A stretch of 7,119 nt of DNA from an uncultured Treponema sp. Lineage in GTDB: Bacteria > Spirochaetota > Spirochaetia > Treponematales > Treponemataceae. Under the pieces are notes generated by a model that was given only the letters and a program-made list of their open reading frames with translations, searched no databases and was not told the origin of the DNA. The stretch lies in NCBI GenBank assembly GCA_937892225.1, contig CALAUH010000058.1:1-7119 (forward strand), given 5' to 3'. Numbering within the stretch: the first letter of the stretch is position 1; every line of letters starts with the position of its first letter. Of this stretch, positions 1-6,639 are shown piece by piece. Both the position numbers and the translations under genes were made by a program.

Positions 1-35
1 TTTTCTCATACTAAATGCTACCACATTTTCCTTCC

Positions 36-78
36 CAAAGTAAATGCATTTTTAAATTGCACTGTTGCATTTACTTTG
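36..78. repeat. Perfect 13-bp inverted repeat, possible operator
   Basis: CAAAGTAAATGCA (36-48) and its exact reverse complement TGCATTTACTTTG (66-78) flank a 17-nt spacer. Neither side is followed by a T-run in its direction of transcription, so it does not look like an intrinsic terminator. It lies about 100 bp upstream of the promoter at 176-204 and could be a protein-binding site or an RNA stem. The rest of 1-175 holds no gene I can support. It contains a small direct repeat, TATCCGAT twice in tandem at 93-108, and nothing else clear. Confidence 0.6.
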
Positions 79-175
79 AGAATTTACGAAAATATCCGAT
101 TATCCGATTCAACAATTCATAGGTTGATCATTTCATCGGAATCGCTGACTTGACGAAAAATATATGAATTTGTCC

Positions 176-204
176 TTGCACATTGATCGTCTGTATGCTA
201 TAAT
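176..204 (+). promoter_or_regulatory. Strong sigma-70 promoter, extended -10
   Basis: The -35 box is TTGCAC (176-181), followed by a 17-bp spacer and a perfect TATAAT -10 box (199-204). A TGC immediately before the -10 gives an extended -10 element. The expected transcription start is near 211. It points at the chimeric isocitrate dehydrogenase frame. The first ATG after the start (214) is only a few bases into the transcript and opens a 13-codon frame that stops at 253-255. Confidence 0.75.
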
Positions 205-278
205 ATAAAGGGTATGACTTTTTATATTTTTGCGGAAAAGAAAATGATGAACTAGTTACGGAAGAAATAAATTTTGAT

Positions 279-1313
279 TTGAATTTAAATGAAAATGAGA
301 CATTATTAGCTAAGCAAATTGGTAGTAAACAAGCCGCTGATACAACAGCTCCAAATAAACTAATTAAGAAGTATACAGATAATACTTATCTTTATGCTGC
401 TGTATTAAAGAGCGGTTCACAAACTGAATATACATATGGTGATGTATCTGGTAAAGTATCTGGTGATGTATCTGCTATTTCATTCCCTAACTATAATAGA
501 TTAGGTTATAAGTTTGTTGGATGGACAACCACCGTTGAAGAAGAAGTAGTAACAACAGTTGAAGAAACAACTACTGGTGAAGACGGAACAGAAATCCGCA
601 AGACAATTCAGGTAATGAAGGGTCCTGGAATCCTTCAGGGAATCCACAACCTTGATAAATCAATTGAAAGCTTTGCTCACTGCTGTTTCAAATATGCTTT
701 GGATCAGAAAATCAGCGTATGGTTTGGTGCAAAAGATACAATTTCTAAAACTTATGATGGAAACTTCAAGGCAATTTTCCAGCGTGTTTTTGATGAAGAA
801 TACAAAGCTAAATTTGATGCTGCCGGCATTGAATATTTCTACACATTAATTGATGATGCTGTTGCCCGTGTTATGAGGTCAGAAGGCGGATTTATGTGGG
901 CAACAAAAAATTATGATGGCGATGTTATGTCTGATATGATTGCATCTGCATGCGGAAGTTTGGCAATGATGACTTCTGTTTTAGTAAGTCCAGACGGAAA
1001 CTTTGAATACGAAGCTTCTCACGGAACTGTACAGAAACATTATTACCGCTATCTTAAAGGTGAAAAAACTTCTACAAACCCAGTTGCAACTATTTTTGCA
1101 TGGACTGGAGCACTTGCAAAACGCGGTGAATTAGACGGTACACCAGAACTTGTAGACTTTGCAAAGAAGCTTGAAAAAGCAACTCTTGGTACAATCGAAG
1201 AAGGATACATGACAGGTGATATTGCACGTATTGCTGAACCAGCTGCAAAAAAAGTTTTGAACTCTTGGGAATATATTGCTGAAATTAGAAAGAGATTGGA
1301 AGCATCTCTTTAA
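279..1313 (+). pseudogene. icd: Chimeric frame: surface-repeat fragment joined to the C-terminal part of NADP-isocitrate dehydrogenase
   Basis: Residues about 95-344 are the C-terminal 60% of a eukaryote-like homodimeric NADP-dependent isocitrate dehydrogenase, the enzyme that converts isocitrate to 2-oxoglutarate. Visible are DKSIESFAH (126-134), AKDT with Lys152, LIDD with Asp192, NYDGDVMSD with Asp215 and Asp219 (metal ligands), HGTVQKHY (248-255, NADP region, Lys where human IDH1 has Arg314) and ETSTNP-like KTSTNPVA. Aligned to human IDH1 the offset is a constant ~60 residues, so about 155 N-terminal residues are missing, including the isocitrate-binding Thr/Ser/Arg residues. The product should be inactive. 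Residues 1-85 are unrelated: SFPNYNRLGYKFVGW (68-82) resembles an InlB-type Listeria/Bacteroides repeat of cell-surface proteins. The only start in frame before the enzyme part is TTG at 279, with a poor ribosome site; the frame is open back to 204 without a start. ATG 615 could initiate a shorter 232-residue enzyme fragment. Codons become richer in C-ending forms after about 590. It is either a real recombination remnant or an assembly join. Confidence 0.8.
438..473 (+). repeat. 12-bp tandem repeat, three copies
   Basis: GGTGATGTATCT, GGTAAAGTATCT and GGTGATGTATCT follow one another without gaps and encode GDVS-GKVS-GDVS (residues 54-65 of the chimeric frame). Copies 1 and 3 are identical and the middle one differs at two positions. 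This low-complexity stretch sits just before the InlB-like motif and is typical of surface-protein linkers. Confidence 0.7.
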
Positions 1314-1335
1314 ATAAATCAAATTATTGATTATG

Positions 1336-1390
1336 AAAAAAGGATAAGAAAGATTAGTATTTTTTTACTACCCTTCTTATCCTTTTTTTT
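1336..1390 (+). terminator. Long hairpin terminator after the icd remnant, probably bidirectional
   Basis: AAAAAAGGATAAGAA (1336-1350) pairs perfectly with TTCTTATCCTTTTTT (1374-1388), and the T-run continues to 1390. A second small stem forms inside the loop: TAGTA (1355-1359) with TACTA (1366-1370). The A-run on the left arm means the - strand would also carry a hairpin followed by T residues. It lies 22 bp after the icd stop and separates that gene from the promoter of the sensory operon. Confidence 0.85.
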
Positions 1391-1450
1391 ATGATATAAA
1401 AATTTATTTTTGTACACTATTAAATTACTTCATCAAATATTTTTCTAAAT

Positions 1451-1479
1451 TTGACTACATTTTAATTATCAATTATACT
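1451..1479 (+). promoter_or_regulatory. Sigma-70 promoter of the sensory operon
   Basis: TTGACT (1451-1456), a 17-bp spacer, then TATACT (1474-1479). The expected start of transcription is at about 1486, and the ATG of the binding-protein gene is 1487-1489, so the transcript would be leaderless or nearly so. There is no Shine-Dalgarno sequence: the ATG is preceded by a run of T and AA. In such AT-rich DNA a chance match is possible, but both hexamers are within one base of consensus and the spacing is ideal. Confidence 0.65.
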
Positions 1480-1486
1480 TTTTTTA

Positions 1487-2515
1487 ATGAAACTCTCGTT
1501 AAAAAAAGTAATCATAGCTATAATTGTTTTTCTTTTACTCTCTTCTCTTATTCCTTTATTTTTAGTCTATTCTACAAACAAAAATAAAACATCAAAAAAT
1601 AATCAAAATAATATAGAAGACAAACTGATTTTAGGATTTTCACAAATCGGTTCAGAAAGTGCATGGCGAACCAGAAATACGGAATCAATTTTTGAAGCCG
1701 CAGAAGAAAACAATATTCAGATTATTTTTGACGATGCCCAGCAAAAGCAGGAAAATCAATTAAAAGCGATAAGATCCTTTATTGTATACCAGGTTGATGT
1801 AATTGCTTTTGTTCCAATTGTAGAAGACGGATGGGACAATGTTTTACAGGAAGCAAAGGACGCTAATATTCCGGTAATTATTGTTGACCGTCAGATAAAT
1901 GCTGATTCTTCAATGTACGCAGGTTTTTTAGGAGAAAACGGATTTGAAGAAGGTCGTTCTGCAGCAAACTTTCTTGTAAACAAATGTAAAACTGATAAAA
2001 AACAAAAAATCAATATAGTAGAATTTTCTGGAACTGCAAATTCTTCTGTTGTAATTGGACGTGCAGAAGGTTTTAGAGACGTAATAAAAAATAATCCGAA
2101 GTTTAATATTATCTATTCTGAAGACGGAGATTTTCTAACATCCCGCGGAAAAGAAATAATGGATAAAATTATTCGCGGAAATAATGGTCTAAAAATAAAT
2201 GGTGAAAATATAGATGTAATTTATTCTCACAATGATTCTATGACACTTGGTCTGCTTGATTCTTTTTCAAATAATAATATTACTTCAAGAAATACAATCA
2301 TCATTTCTGTAGATGCAGAACAAAAGTCTATAGATGCACTTGTTGATGGAAGAATAAACTGTGTAGTTGAATGTAATCCGAACTTAGGTCCAACCCTTAT
2401 GGAACTTGTAAAGAAGATTGCAAATGGGGAACCGATTCCACGAACAACTTATATGAAAGAAACTGTTTTTACTGAAAATGATGATTTTTCATTGTATGAA
2501 CCAAGAGGATATTAA
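1487..2515 (+). CDS. ytfQ: Membrane-anchored YtfQ-like galactofuranose/sugar-binding protein
   Basis: This is a periplasmic-binding-protein type 1 domain of the YtfQ branch, which in E. coli binds galactofuranose for the YtfQRT-YjfF importer. Residues 1-28 are a basic start followed by a hydrophobic segment (about 8-28) with no lipobox Cys and no clear AxA cleavage site, so it probably remains as a membrane anchor. A Lys/Asn-rich linker (29-46) follows. Family motifs match YtfQ closely: GFSQIGSESAWR (50-61), QQKQENQLKAIRSF (85-98), a GW at 115-116, DR (134-135), HND (248-250), SVD (274-276), a CNPN motif (296-299) and a C-terminal GY. Length (342 residues) is a little above the usual ~320 because of the anchor and linker. 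It is followed after 8 bp by a histidine kinase and regulator, not by transporter genes, so I infer a sensory rather than transport role. The sugar could also be arabinose or galactose; the sequence alone does not settle this. Confidence 0.88.
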   Translation: MKLSLKKVIIAIIVFLLLSSLIPLFLVYSTNKNKTSKNNQNNIEDKLILGFSQIGSESAWRTRNTESIFEAAEENNIQIIFDDAQQKQENQLKAIRSFIVYQVDVIAFVPIVEDGWDNVLQEAKDANIPVIIVDRQINADSSMYAGFLGENGFEEGRSAANFLVNKCKTDKKQKINIVEFSGTANSSVVIGRAEGFRDVIKNNPKFNIIYSEDGDFLTSRGKEIMDKIIRGNNGLKINGENIDVIYSHNDSMTLGLLDSFSNNNITSRNTIIISVDAEQKSIDALVDGRINCVVECNPNLGPTLMELVKKIANGEPIPRTTYMKETVFTENDDFSLYEPRGY

Positions 2516-2523
2516 TTTTCTTT

Positions 2524-3999
2524 ATGAAATTTCCAAATCTTTTTAATAAAAAATACAGTCTAAAAAAAACACTTCAATTTTCATACGTTTTTCTTATCCT
2601 CATAATGATTATTCCAACTGTATATTCAATCATCGTTTCACAAATTCATACACAGCAATATGATGATATAATCTCAAATGTAAGTTGTGCAAATAAAATT
2701 ATTCAAATAGCAAAGAATGATGTACCGAACGAACTTTGGGACATTGTCTGCGGACGAAAAAACTTTAATAACGGCAATCAGTATAAAATGATAGAAAATA
2801 TCTTTGCCGGTATTTTTGAAATGCAGAAACATACTAAAAGTCATGACAATAAATCTAAACTAGAAGTTGCTTACCGTGCGTGCACTACTCTTTCCAACAA
2901 TATCCGTAACTTAGAACGCGAAATTTCTATTGGAAGTCCAGTTACAAAAAACGAAGCCTTACTTGATGAAATCAGAACTATCTCTGCATTATTTTCTGAT
3001 ATCATGCAGGATTTTATCCTTTCAGAAATCGAAACTGCAACAATTACAAATATTTCTATAAAAAATTCTTCAATCATTTTGACTATTCTGCAAATTTTAA
3101 TCATCCTTTTTTCTCTTACAGTTTCAATTAACGGCTACAGTGCAGTTTCTAAATCTGTTAATGAACCTCTTAAAAATATGGAAGAGCTTTCTACAAAAAT
3201 TGCAGAAGGTAATTTAACTGCACGAACAACCATACCGAATGTAGAAGAATTAATTCCTCTTTCAAAAAATTTAAACTTAATGGCTGAACAAATAGATTTA
3301 TTAATCAAAAAAAATATCGAAGAACAAAAAAATATTCAGAAAGCAGAAATGAAAGCTTTACAGGCTCAGATTACTCCACACTTTTTGTACAACACTTTTG
3401 ATACAATCATCTGGCTTGCAGAAGAAGAAAAAACTGATGAAGTTGTTACCATCACAAAAGCTTTTTCAGACTTTCTACGAATATCACTCAGTCGCGGCCA
3501 TGAATGGATAACAATCGCGCAGGAATTAGATCATATTAAAAATTATCTTATGATTCAAAAAATTCGTTATGCTGATATTTTAAATTACGAAATCAAAGTT
3601 AATAAAAGTCTGCTTGAATATAAAATCATAAAAATTGTATTACAGCCTTTAATCGAAAACGCAATTTACCATGGTATTAAAAATAAACGAGGACGCGGAA
3701 ATTTAATAGTAACTGCAGATTTTACAGATAAAACAAAACAGTTCATAAAATTTTCTGTTAAAGATGATGGAGCTGGTTTTACGCCAGAAAGACTTGAACA
3801 GGTTCTAAAAGAATTGAATACAAGCTCAGATAATTCTGAACAATTAACTTCTGTATACGGATTATATAACGTTCATAAAAAATTAAAGCTTTATTATAGT
3901 GACAAAACAGAAGGTTTAGTAATACAATCAGAATATGGCAAAGGATGTGAAATTTCTTTTGTAATTCCATGCATTCAAGGTGATGTAGAAAATGTATAG
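2524..3999 (+). CDS. Sensor histidine kinase, LytS/YesM type
   Basis: This membrane kinase autophosphorylates on His and passes the phosphate to the regulator encoded next. Membrane segments lie at about 18-38 and 183-204. Between them is an extracytoplasmic region of only ~145 residues with no domain I recognise, largely helical in character and holding three Cys (55, 76, 120). A HAMP linker follows at about 205-258 (NEPLKNMEELSTKIAEGNLT region), then a coiled stretch, then the His_kinase domain with ITPHFLYNTFD (283-293, phospho-acceptor His286). The ATPase part shows the N box LQPLIENAIYHGIK (373-386, Asn379), the G1 box DDGAGF (414-419) and YGLYNVHKKL (445-454). The start lies 8 bp after the binding-protein stop; a GAGGAT inside that gene's end is about 14 bases upstream, a loose ribosome site. 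The short sensor region fits signal input through the partner binding protein rather than a built-in Cache domain. Confidence 0.92.
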   Translation: MKFPNLFNKKYSLKKTLQFSYVFLILIMIIPTVYSIIVSQIHTQQYDDIISNVSCANKIIQIAKNDVPNELWDIVCGRKNFNNGNQYKMIENIFAGIFEMQKHTKSHDNKSKLEVAYRACTTLSNNIRNLEREISIGSPVTKNEALLDEIRTISALFSDIMQDFILSEIETATITNISIKNSSIILTILQILIILFSLTVSINGYSAVSKSVNEPLKNMEELSTKIAEGNLTARTTIPNVEELIPLSKNLNLMAEQIDLLIKKNIEEQKNIQKAEMKALQAQITPHFLYNTFDTIIWLAEEEKTDEVVTITKAFSDFLRISLSRGHEWITIAQELDHIKNYLMIQKIRYADILNYEIKVNKSLLEYKIIKIVLQPLIENAIYHGIKNKRGRGNLIVTADFTDKTKQFIKFSVKDDGAGFTPERLEQVLKELNTSSDNSEQLTSVYGLYNVHKKLKLYYSDKTEGLVIQSEYGKGCEISFVIPCIQGDVENV

Positions 4000-5575
4000 C
4001 GTTTTTTTAGTTGATGATGAACCTATTGTTTTGGAAGGGATAAGAACAAAAATAGACTGGGAAAATTCTGGTTTTTCATTTGCAGGAGAAGCAACTGACG
4101 GAGAAATTGCCCTTTCCATGATTCATGAACTTAAACCGGACATTCTTATTACTGATATAAAAATGCCTTTTATGGACGGTCTTGAACTTTCAAGTGCAAT
4201 TAAAAAAATTCAGCCATGGATAAAAATAATTATTCTTTCAGGTCACGATGAATTTGATTATGCAAAAAAAGCTATTTCAATTGGAATCGAAGATTATCTT
4301 TTAAAACCTTTTACATCAGATGATGTAATAACAAGTCTCAATAAAGTTGCCAAACAGATTGATAAAGAACGCAAACAACTTTCAGATATATCTAAAATGA
4401 AAGAAGAATTAAAATCACAGGAAAAACTTCTTCAAAAAGATTTCTTAAACAATCTTGTTCACGGTACTATTGATATGACTAACCTTATGCAAAAAAGTAC
4501 TGAACTTGGAATTAATTTGCTTTCACGATATTACAAAATATTAATAAGTAAAATTGACAGCAAAACAGGCAATACTCGAAATCAGCAGGAAGCATGTTCA
4601 TTTTTAAATTCGTATTCCAATTCCTGGGAAGAAACTCTGTCATTTTTTCATCATAAAAATCTTTTGGTTTGTATTCTAAAAAACAACTCTCCTTCTGAAC
4701 TGGAAGAAAATATTTATAATATTGCAGAAACTATTGAACACATTGTTAGTCAGAATGAAGATTGTATTGTTATAACAGGCATTGGTAAAACTGTAGATCA
4801 CCTTTCAGAAATTCCTGATTCCTATAATGATGCAAAAAAAATTATTGACGAAACTAAAATCAAAAACCAAAGCAGAATCTTTTCTTCCGATGATATTCAG
4901 CAAAATGATAATTCAGTTTTAAATTTTACAGAAAACGATCCTTTAGTTGACCGATTAAAATATGCAAATAAAAATGATATCTCTGTTATTATAGACGAAT
5001 CAATGACTCTTATTAATAATAATCCCGGACAATTCAATGTTTTTGCATCATATCTTTTAGTAGATTTAATTTTTGCCGTTTCAAAACTTGTAGAAAATCT
5101 CGGTGGAAATGTAAAAGAATTGAAACCTGAAATTGTTCATCGCAATTTTATTGACAATGCGGTAAAAAATGAAGAAAAATTTGTTTCAGTCGTAAAAGAA
5201 ATTCTGGAATTTGCACTCGAATATCGTGATTCAAAAATGACTGGAAGATACAAAGATATTATTTTAAAAGCAAAAGAATATATCGATAAAAATTATGCAG
5301 ACCAGAACACGACACTTACTACTGTTGCAGATATTGTCTGTTTGAGTCCAAATCATTTTAGCACTATTTTCTCTCAGGAATGTAATACAACTTTTATTGA
5401 ATATTTAACAAATGTCAGAATTGAAAATGCGAAACGTCTTATTAAAAGCACAGAAATGAAAGGTTATGATATTGCTTATGAATGCGGATTCAGCGATCCT
5501 CATTATTTTAGTTATATCTTTAAAAAAAATACGGGGCTTACGCCCCGCGAGTACAAATTAAGTAACTCTAACTAA
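3992..5575 (+). CDS. Response regulator, receiver plus AraC-type DNA-binding domain (YesN type)
   Basis: This transcription regulator is the likely partner of the kinase just upstream, with which it overlaps by 8 bp (ATGTATAG contains the kinase stop); AAGGTGAT at 3977-3984 is a reasonable ribosome site. The receiver domain covers about 1-120: acidic pair Asp8-Asp9, phospho-acceptor Asp55 in ITDIKMP (53-59), Ser83 in LSGHDEF, and Lys105 in DYLLKPF. Residues about 125-415 form the long linker usual in YesN-type regulators and contain no motif I can name. The C-terminal 419-523 is the double helix-turn-helix of the AraC family: LTTVADIVCLSPNHFSTIF, then GYDIAYECGFSDPHYFSYIF and the signature KKNTGLTPREYK. 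All key residues are present and length is typical. Likely targets are the neighbouring ytf-type transport operon and possibly its own operon; this is inference from position. The 3' end overlaps the convergent yjfF stop and carries that operon's terminator on the opposite strand. Confidence 0.93.
   Translation: MYSVFLVDDEPIVLEGIRTKIDWENSGFSFAGEATDGEIALSMIHELKPDILITDIKMPFMDGLELSSAIKKIQPWIKIIILSGHDEFDYAKKAISIGIEDYLLKPFTSDDVITSLNKVAKQIDKERKQLSDISKMKEELKSQEKLLQKDFLNNLVHGTIDMTNLMQKSTELGINLLSRYYKILISKIDSKTGNTRNQQEACSFLNSYSNSWEETLSFFHHKNLLVCILKNNSPSELEENIYNIAETIEHIVSQNEDCIVITGIGKTVDHLSEIPDSYNDAKKIIDETKIKNQSRIFSSDDIQQNDNSVLNFTENDPLVDRLKYANKNDISVIIDESMTLINNNPGQFNVFASYLLVDLIFAVSKLVENLGGNVKELKPEIVHRNFIDNAVKNEEKFVSVVKEILEFALEYRDSKMTGRYKDIILKAKEYIDKNYADQNTTLTTVADIVCLSPNHFSTIFSQECNTTFIEYLTNVRIENAKRLIKSTEMKGYDIAYECGFSDPHYFSYIFKKNTGLTPREYKLSNSN
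5522..5547 (-). terminator. Intrinsic terminator of the ytfT-yjfF operon, inside the regulator gene
   Basis: Read on the - strand, CGGGGC (5547-5542), loop GTAA, GCCCCG (5537-5532) form a perfect 6-bp GC stem closed by a GNRA-type tetraloop. TA and then eight T follow (5529-5522). It begins 25 bases after the yjfF stop codon. The same bases on the + strand encode the conserved KKNTGLTPRE of the AraC domain, so the sequence does two jobs. On the + strand no T-run follows the hairpin, so it acts only for the - strand. Confidence 0.88.
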
Positions 5576-6639
5576 ACTGCCTTATTACCAAGTTTTTTTC
5601 TACGATAAGCAAGAATAACACTTTGCAAAAGGATGAAAAAACAAAGCATTAAACCGGTTGTAATACTCTGCCAATAAGGTTCGCGCAAACCTGATGTAAC
5701 AACTATATTGTTAATCGTCTTAAGCGACATTACGCCAAATAAAGTTCCGACAACACTACCTACACCACCAGAAAGTAAAGTACCTCCAATGATTGAAGAA
5801 GCAATCGCCTGCATTTCTGCCTGTGTTGCATTGTTTGCATTTCCTGCCCCTGTATGAAGTAAATATGTAAGTCCACCAATACCTGCTAAAACACCACAAA
5901 GAACATATGCAAAAAACTTAGTTCTTCTTACATTAATACCAAGCATCATAGCACTTTCACTGTTTCCACCGATTGCATAAAGATTTCGACCAAAACGTGT
6001 CCATTTAAGCATTGCCCAGAGTAAGATAAATACAAAAAGAATGATTATAACACCAGGTTCCACATAAGAATTAATAAAATTACCGTTTCTTGCATAATGA
6101 CCAACAAATGGAATATCAATAAATACTTCTCTTAATGCATTAAAAGATTCACTAGTAACATTTTTTGGAATCTGACTTACGATTGTTGTCATACCGCGTG
6201 TAAAGAACATACCAGCAAGTGTAACAATAAATGGCTGAATATCAAGATATGCAACTAAGAAACCTTGAACAAGACCAATTGCTGTTCCAATGCCAAGTGA
6301 AATTAATACTGCACTTAAAATTCCACCATTGAATTTTTCCATATAACAAACACAAACCATAGTTACAAGCGCAACTGTACCACCAACCGAAATATCAATT
6401 CCGCCGGTAATCATTACGATTGTAAGACCAAATGATATAGCAATCAGATAAGCATTGTTATTGAAAATATCAAAAAACTGCTGAGGATTCAAGAAACCTT
6501 CGCCCCAGATAATCATTGCAAGAATGTACATAAATACAAAAATGCAGATTGTTATTGTAAGTAAAAGTTTAGTATTTGAAATAGGAAGCTTTCCTTCTTT
6601 TTTTGTAAATATTTTTTTAAGTTTATCTAAAAATTTCAT
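5572..6639 (-). CDS. yjfF: ABC transporter permease, YjfF family (galactofuranose/sugar import)
   Basis: This is an inner-membrane permease of the ribose/galactose-type (BPD_transp_2) family; with YtfT it should form the channel of a sugar importer. It is hydrophobic throughout, with a cytoplasmic basic N-terminus (1-22) and membrane segments from about residue 24 on. Motifs shared with E. coli YjfF are ITGGIDISVGG (77-87), IQPFIVTLAGMFFTRG (134-149), TRFGRNLYAIGGNSESA (214-230, the loop that contacts the ATPase), and IGGTLLSGGVGSVVGTLFGV (284-303). Length of 355 residues is slightly above the ~330 of E. coli YjfF, owing mainly to the N-terminus. Its ATG follows the ytfT stop with no gap (TAATG-type junction TAA-ATG), with GGAGG 8 bases upstream. 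A small departure is EMQAIA where many relatives have ELDAIA. Its TAG stop overlaps the stop of the convergent regulator gene. Confidence 0.93.
   Translation of the reverse strand: MKFLDKLKKIFTKKEGKLPISNTKLLLTITICIFVFMYILAMIIWGEGFLNPQQFFDIFNNNAYLIAISFGLTIVMITGGIDISVGGTVALVTMVCVCYMEKFNGGILSAVLISLGIGTAIGLVQGFLVAYLDIQPFIVTLAGMFFTRGMTTIVSQIPKNVTSESFNALREVFIDIPFVGHYARNGNFINSYVEPGVIIILFVFILLWAMLKWTRFGRNLYAIGGNSESAMMLGINVRRTKFFAYVLCGVLAGIGGLTYLLHTGAGNANNATQAEMQAIASSIIGGTLLSGGVGSVVGTLFGVMSLKTINNIVVTSGLREPYWQSITTGLMLCFFILLQSVILAYRRKKLGNKAV

Noticed and set aside
652..849. Overlapping + strand open frame inside the icd remnant
   Set aside because: It lies in another frame of a clearly recognisable isocitrate dehydrogenase sequence and has no family resemblance or ribosome site.
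1131..1322. - strand open frame over the 3' end of the icd remnant
   Set aside because: It is an antisense shadow of the conserved enzyme C-terminus; the Cys/Phe-rich translation is typical of the reverse strand of such codons.
1421..1459. Possible direct repeat TAAATTAC / TAAATTTGAC upstream of the sensory operon as a regulator-binding site
   Set aside because: The match is short and AT-only in an AT-rich spacer, so chance is a sufficient explanation.
2871..4119. Three short - strand open frames (2871-3104, 3779-3970, 3928-4119) opposite the kinase and regulator
   Set aside because: They are antisense to well-supported genes, lack ribosome sites and resemble nothing known.
5574..5599. Candidate + strand terminator AAACT...AGTTTTTTT after the regulator
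   Set aside because: The stem is only five A/T-rich pairs with a 12-nt loop, too weak to call as a terminator; kept only as a possibility in the findings.
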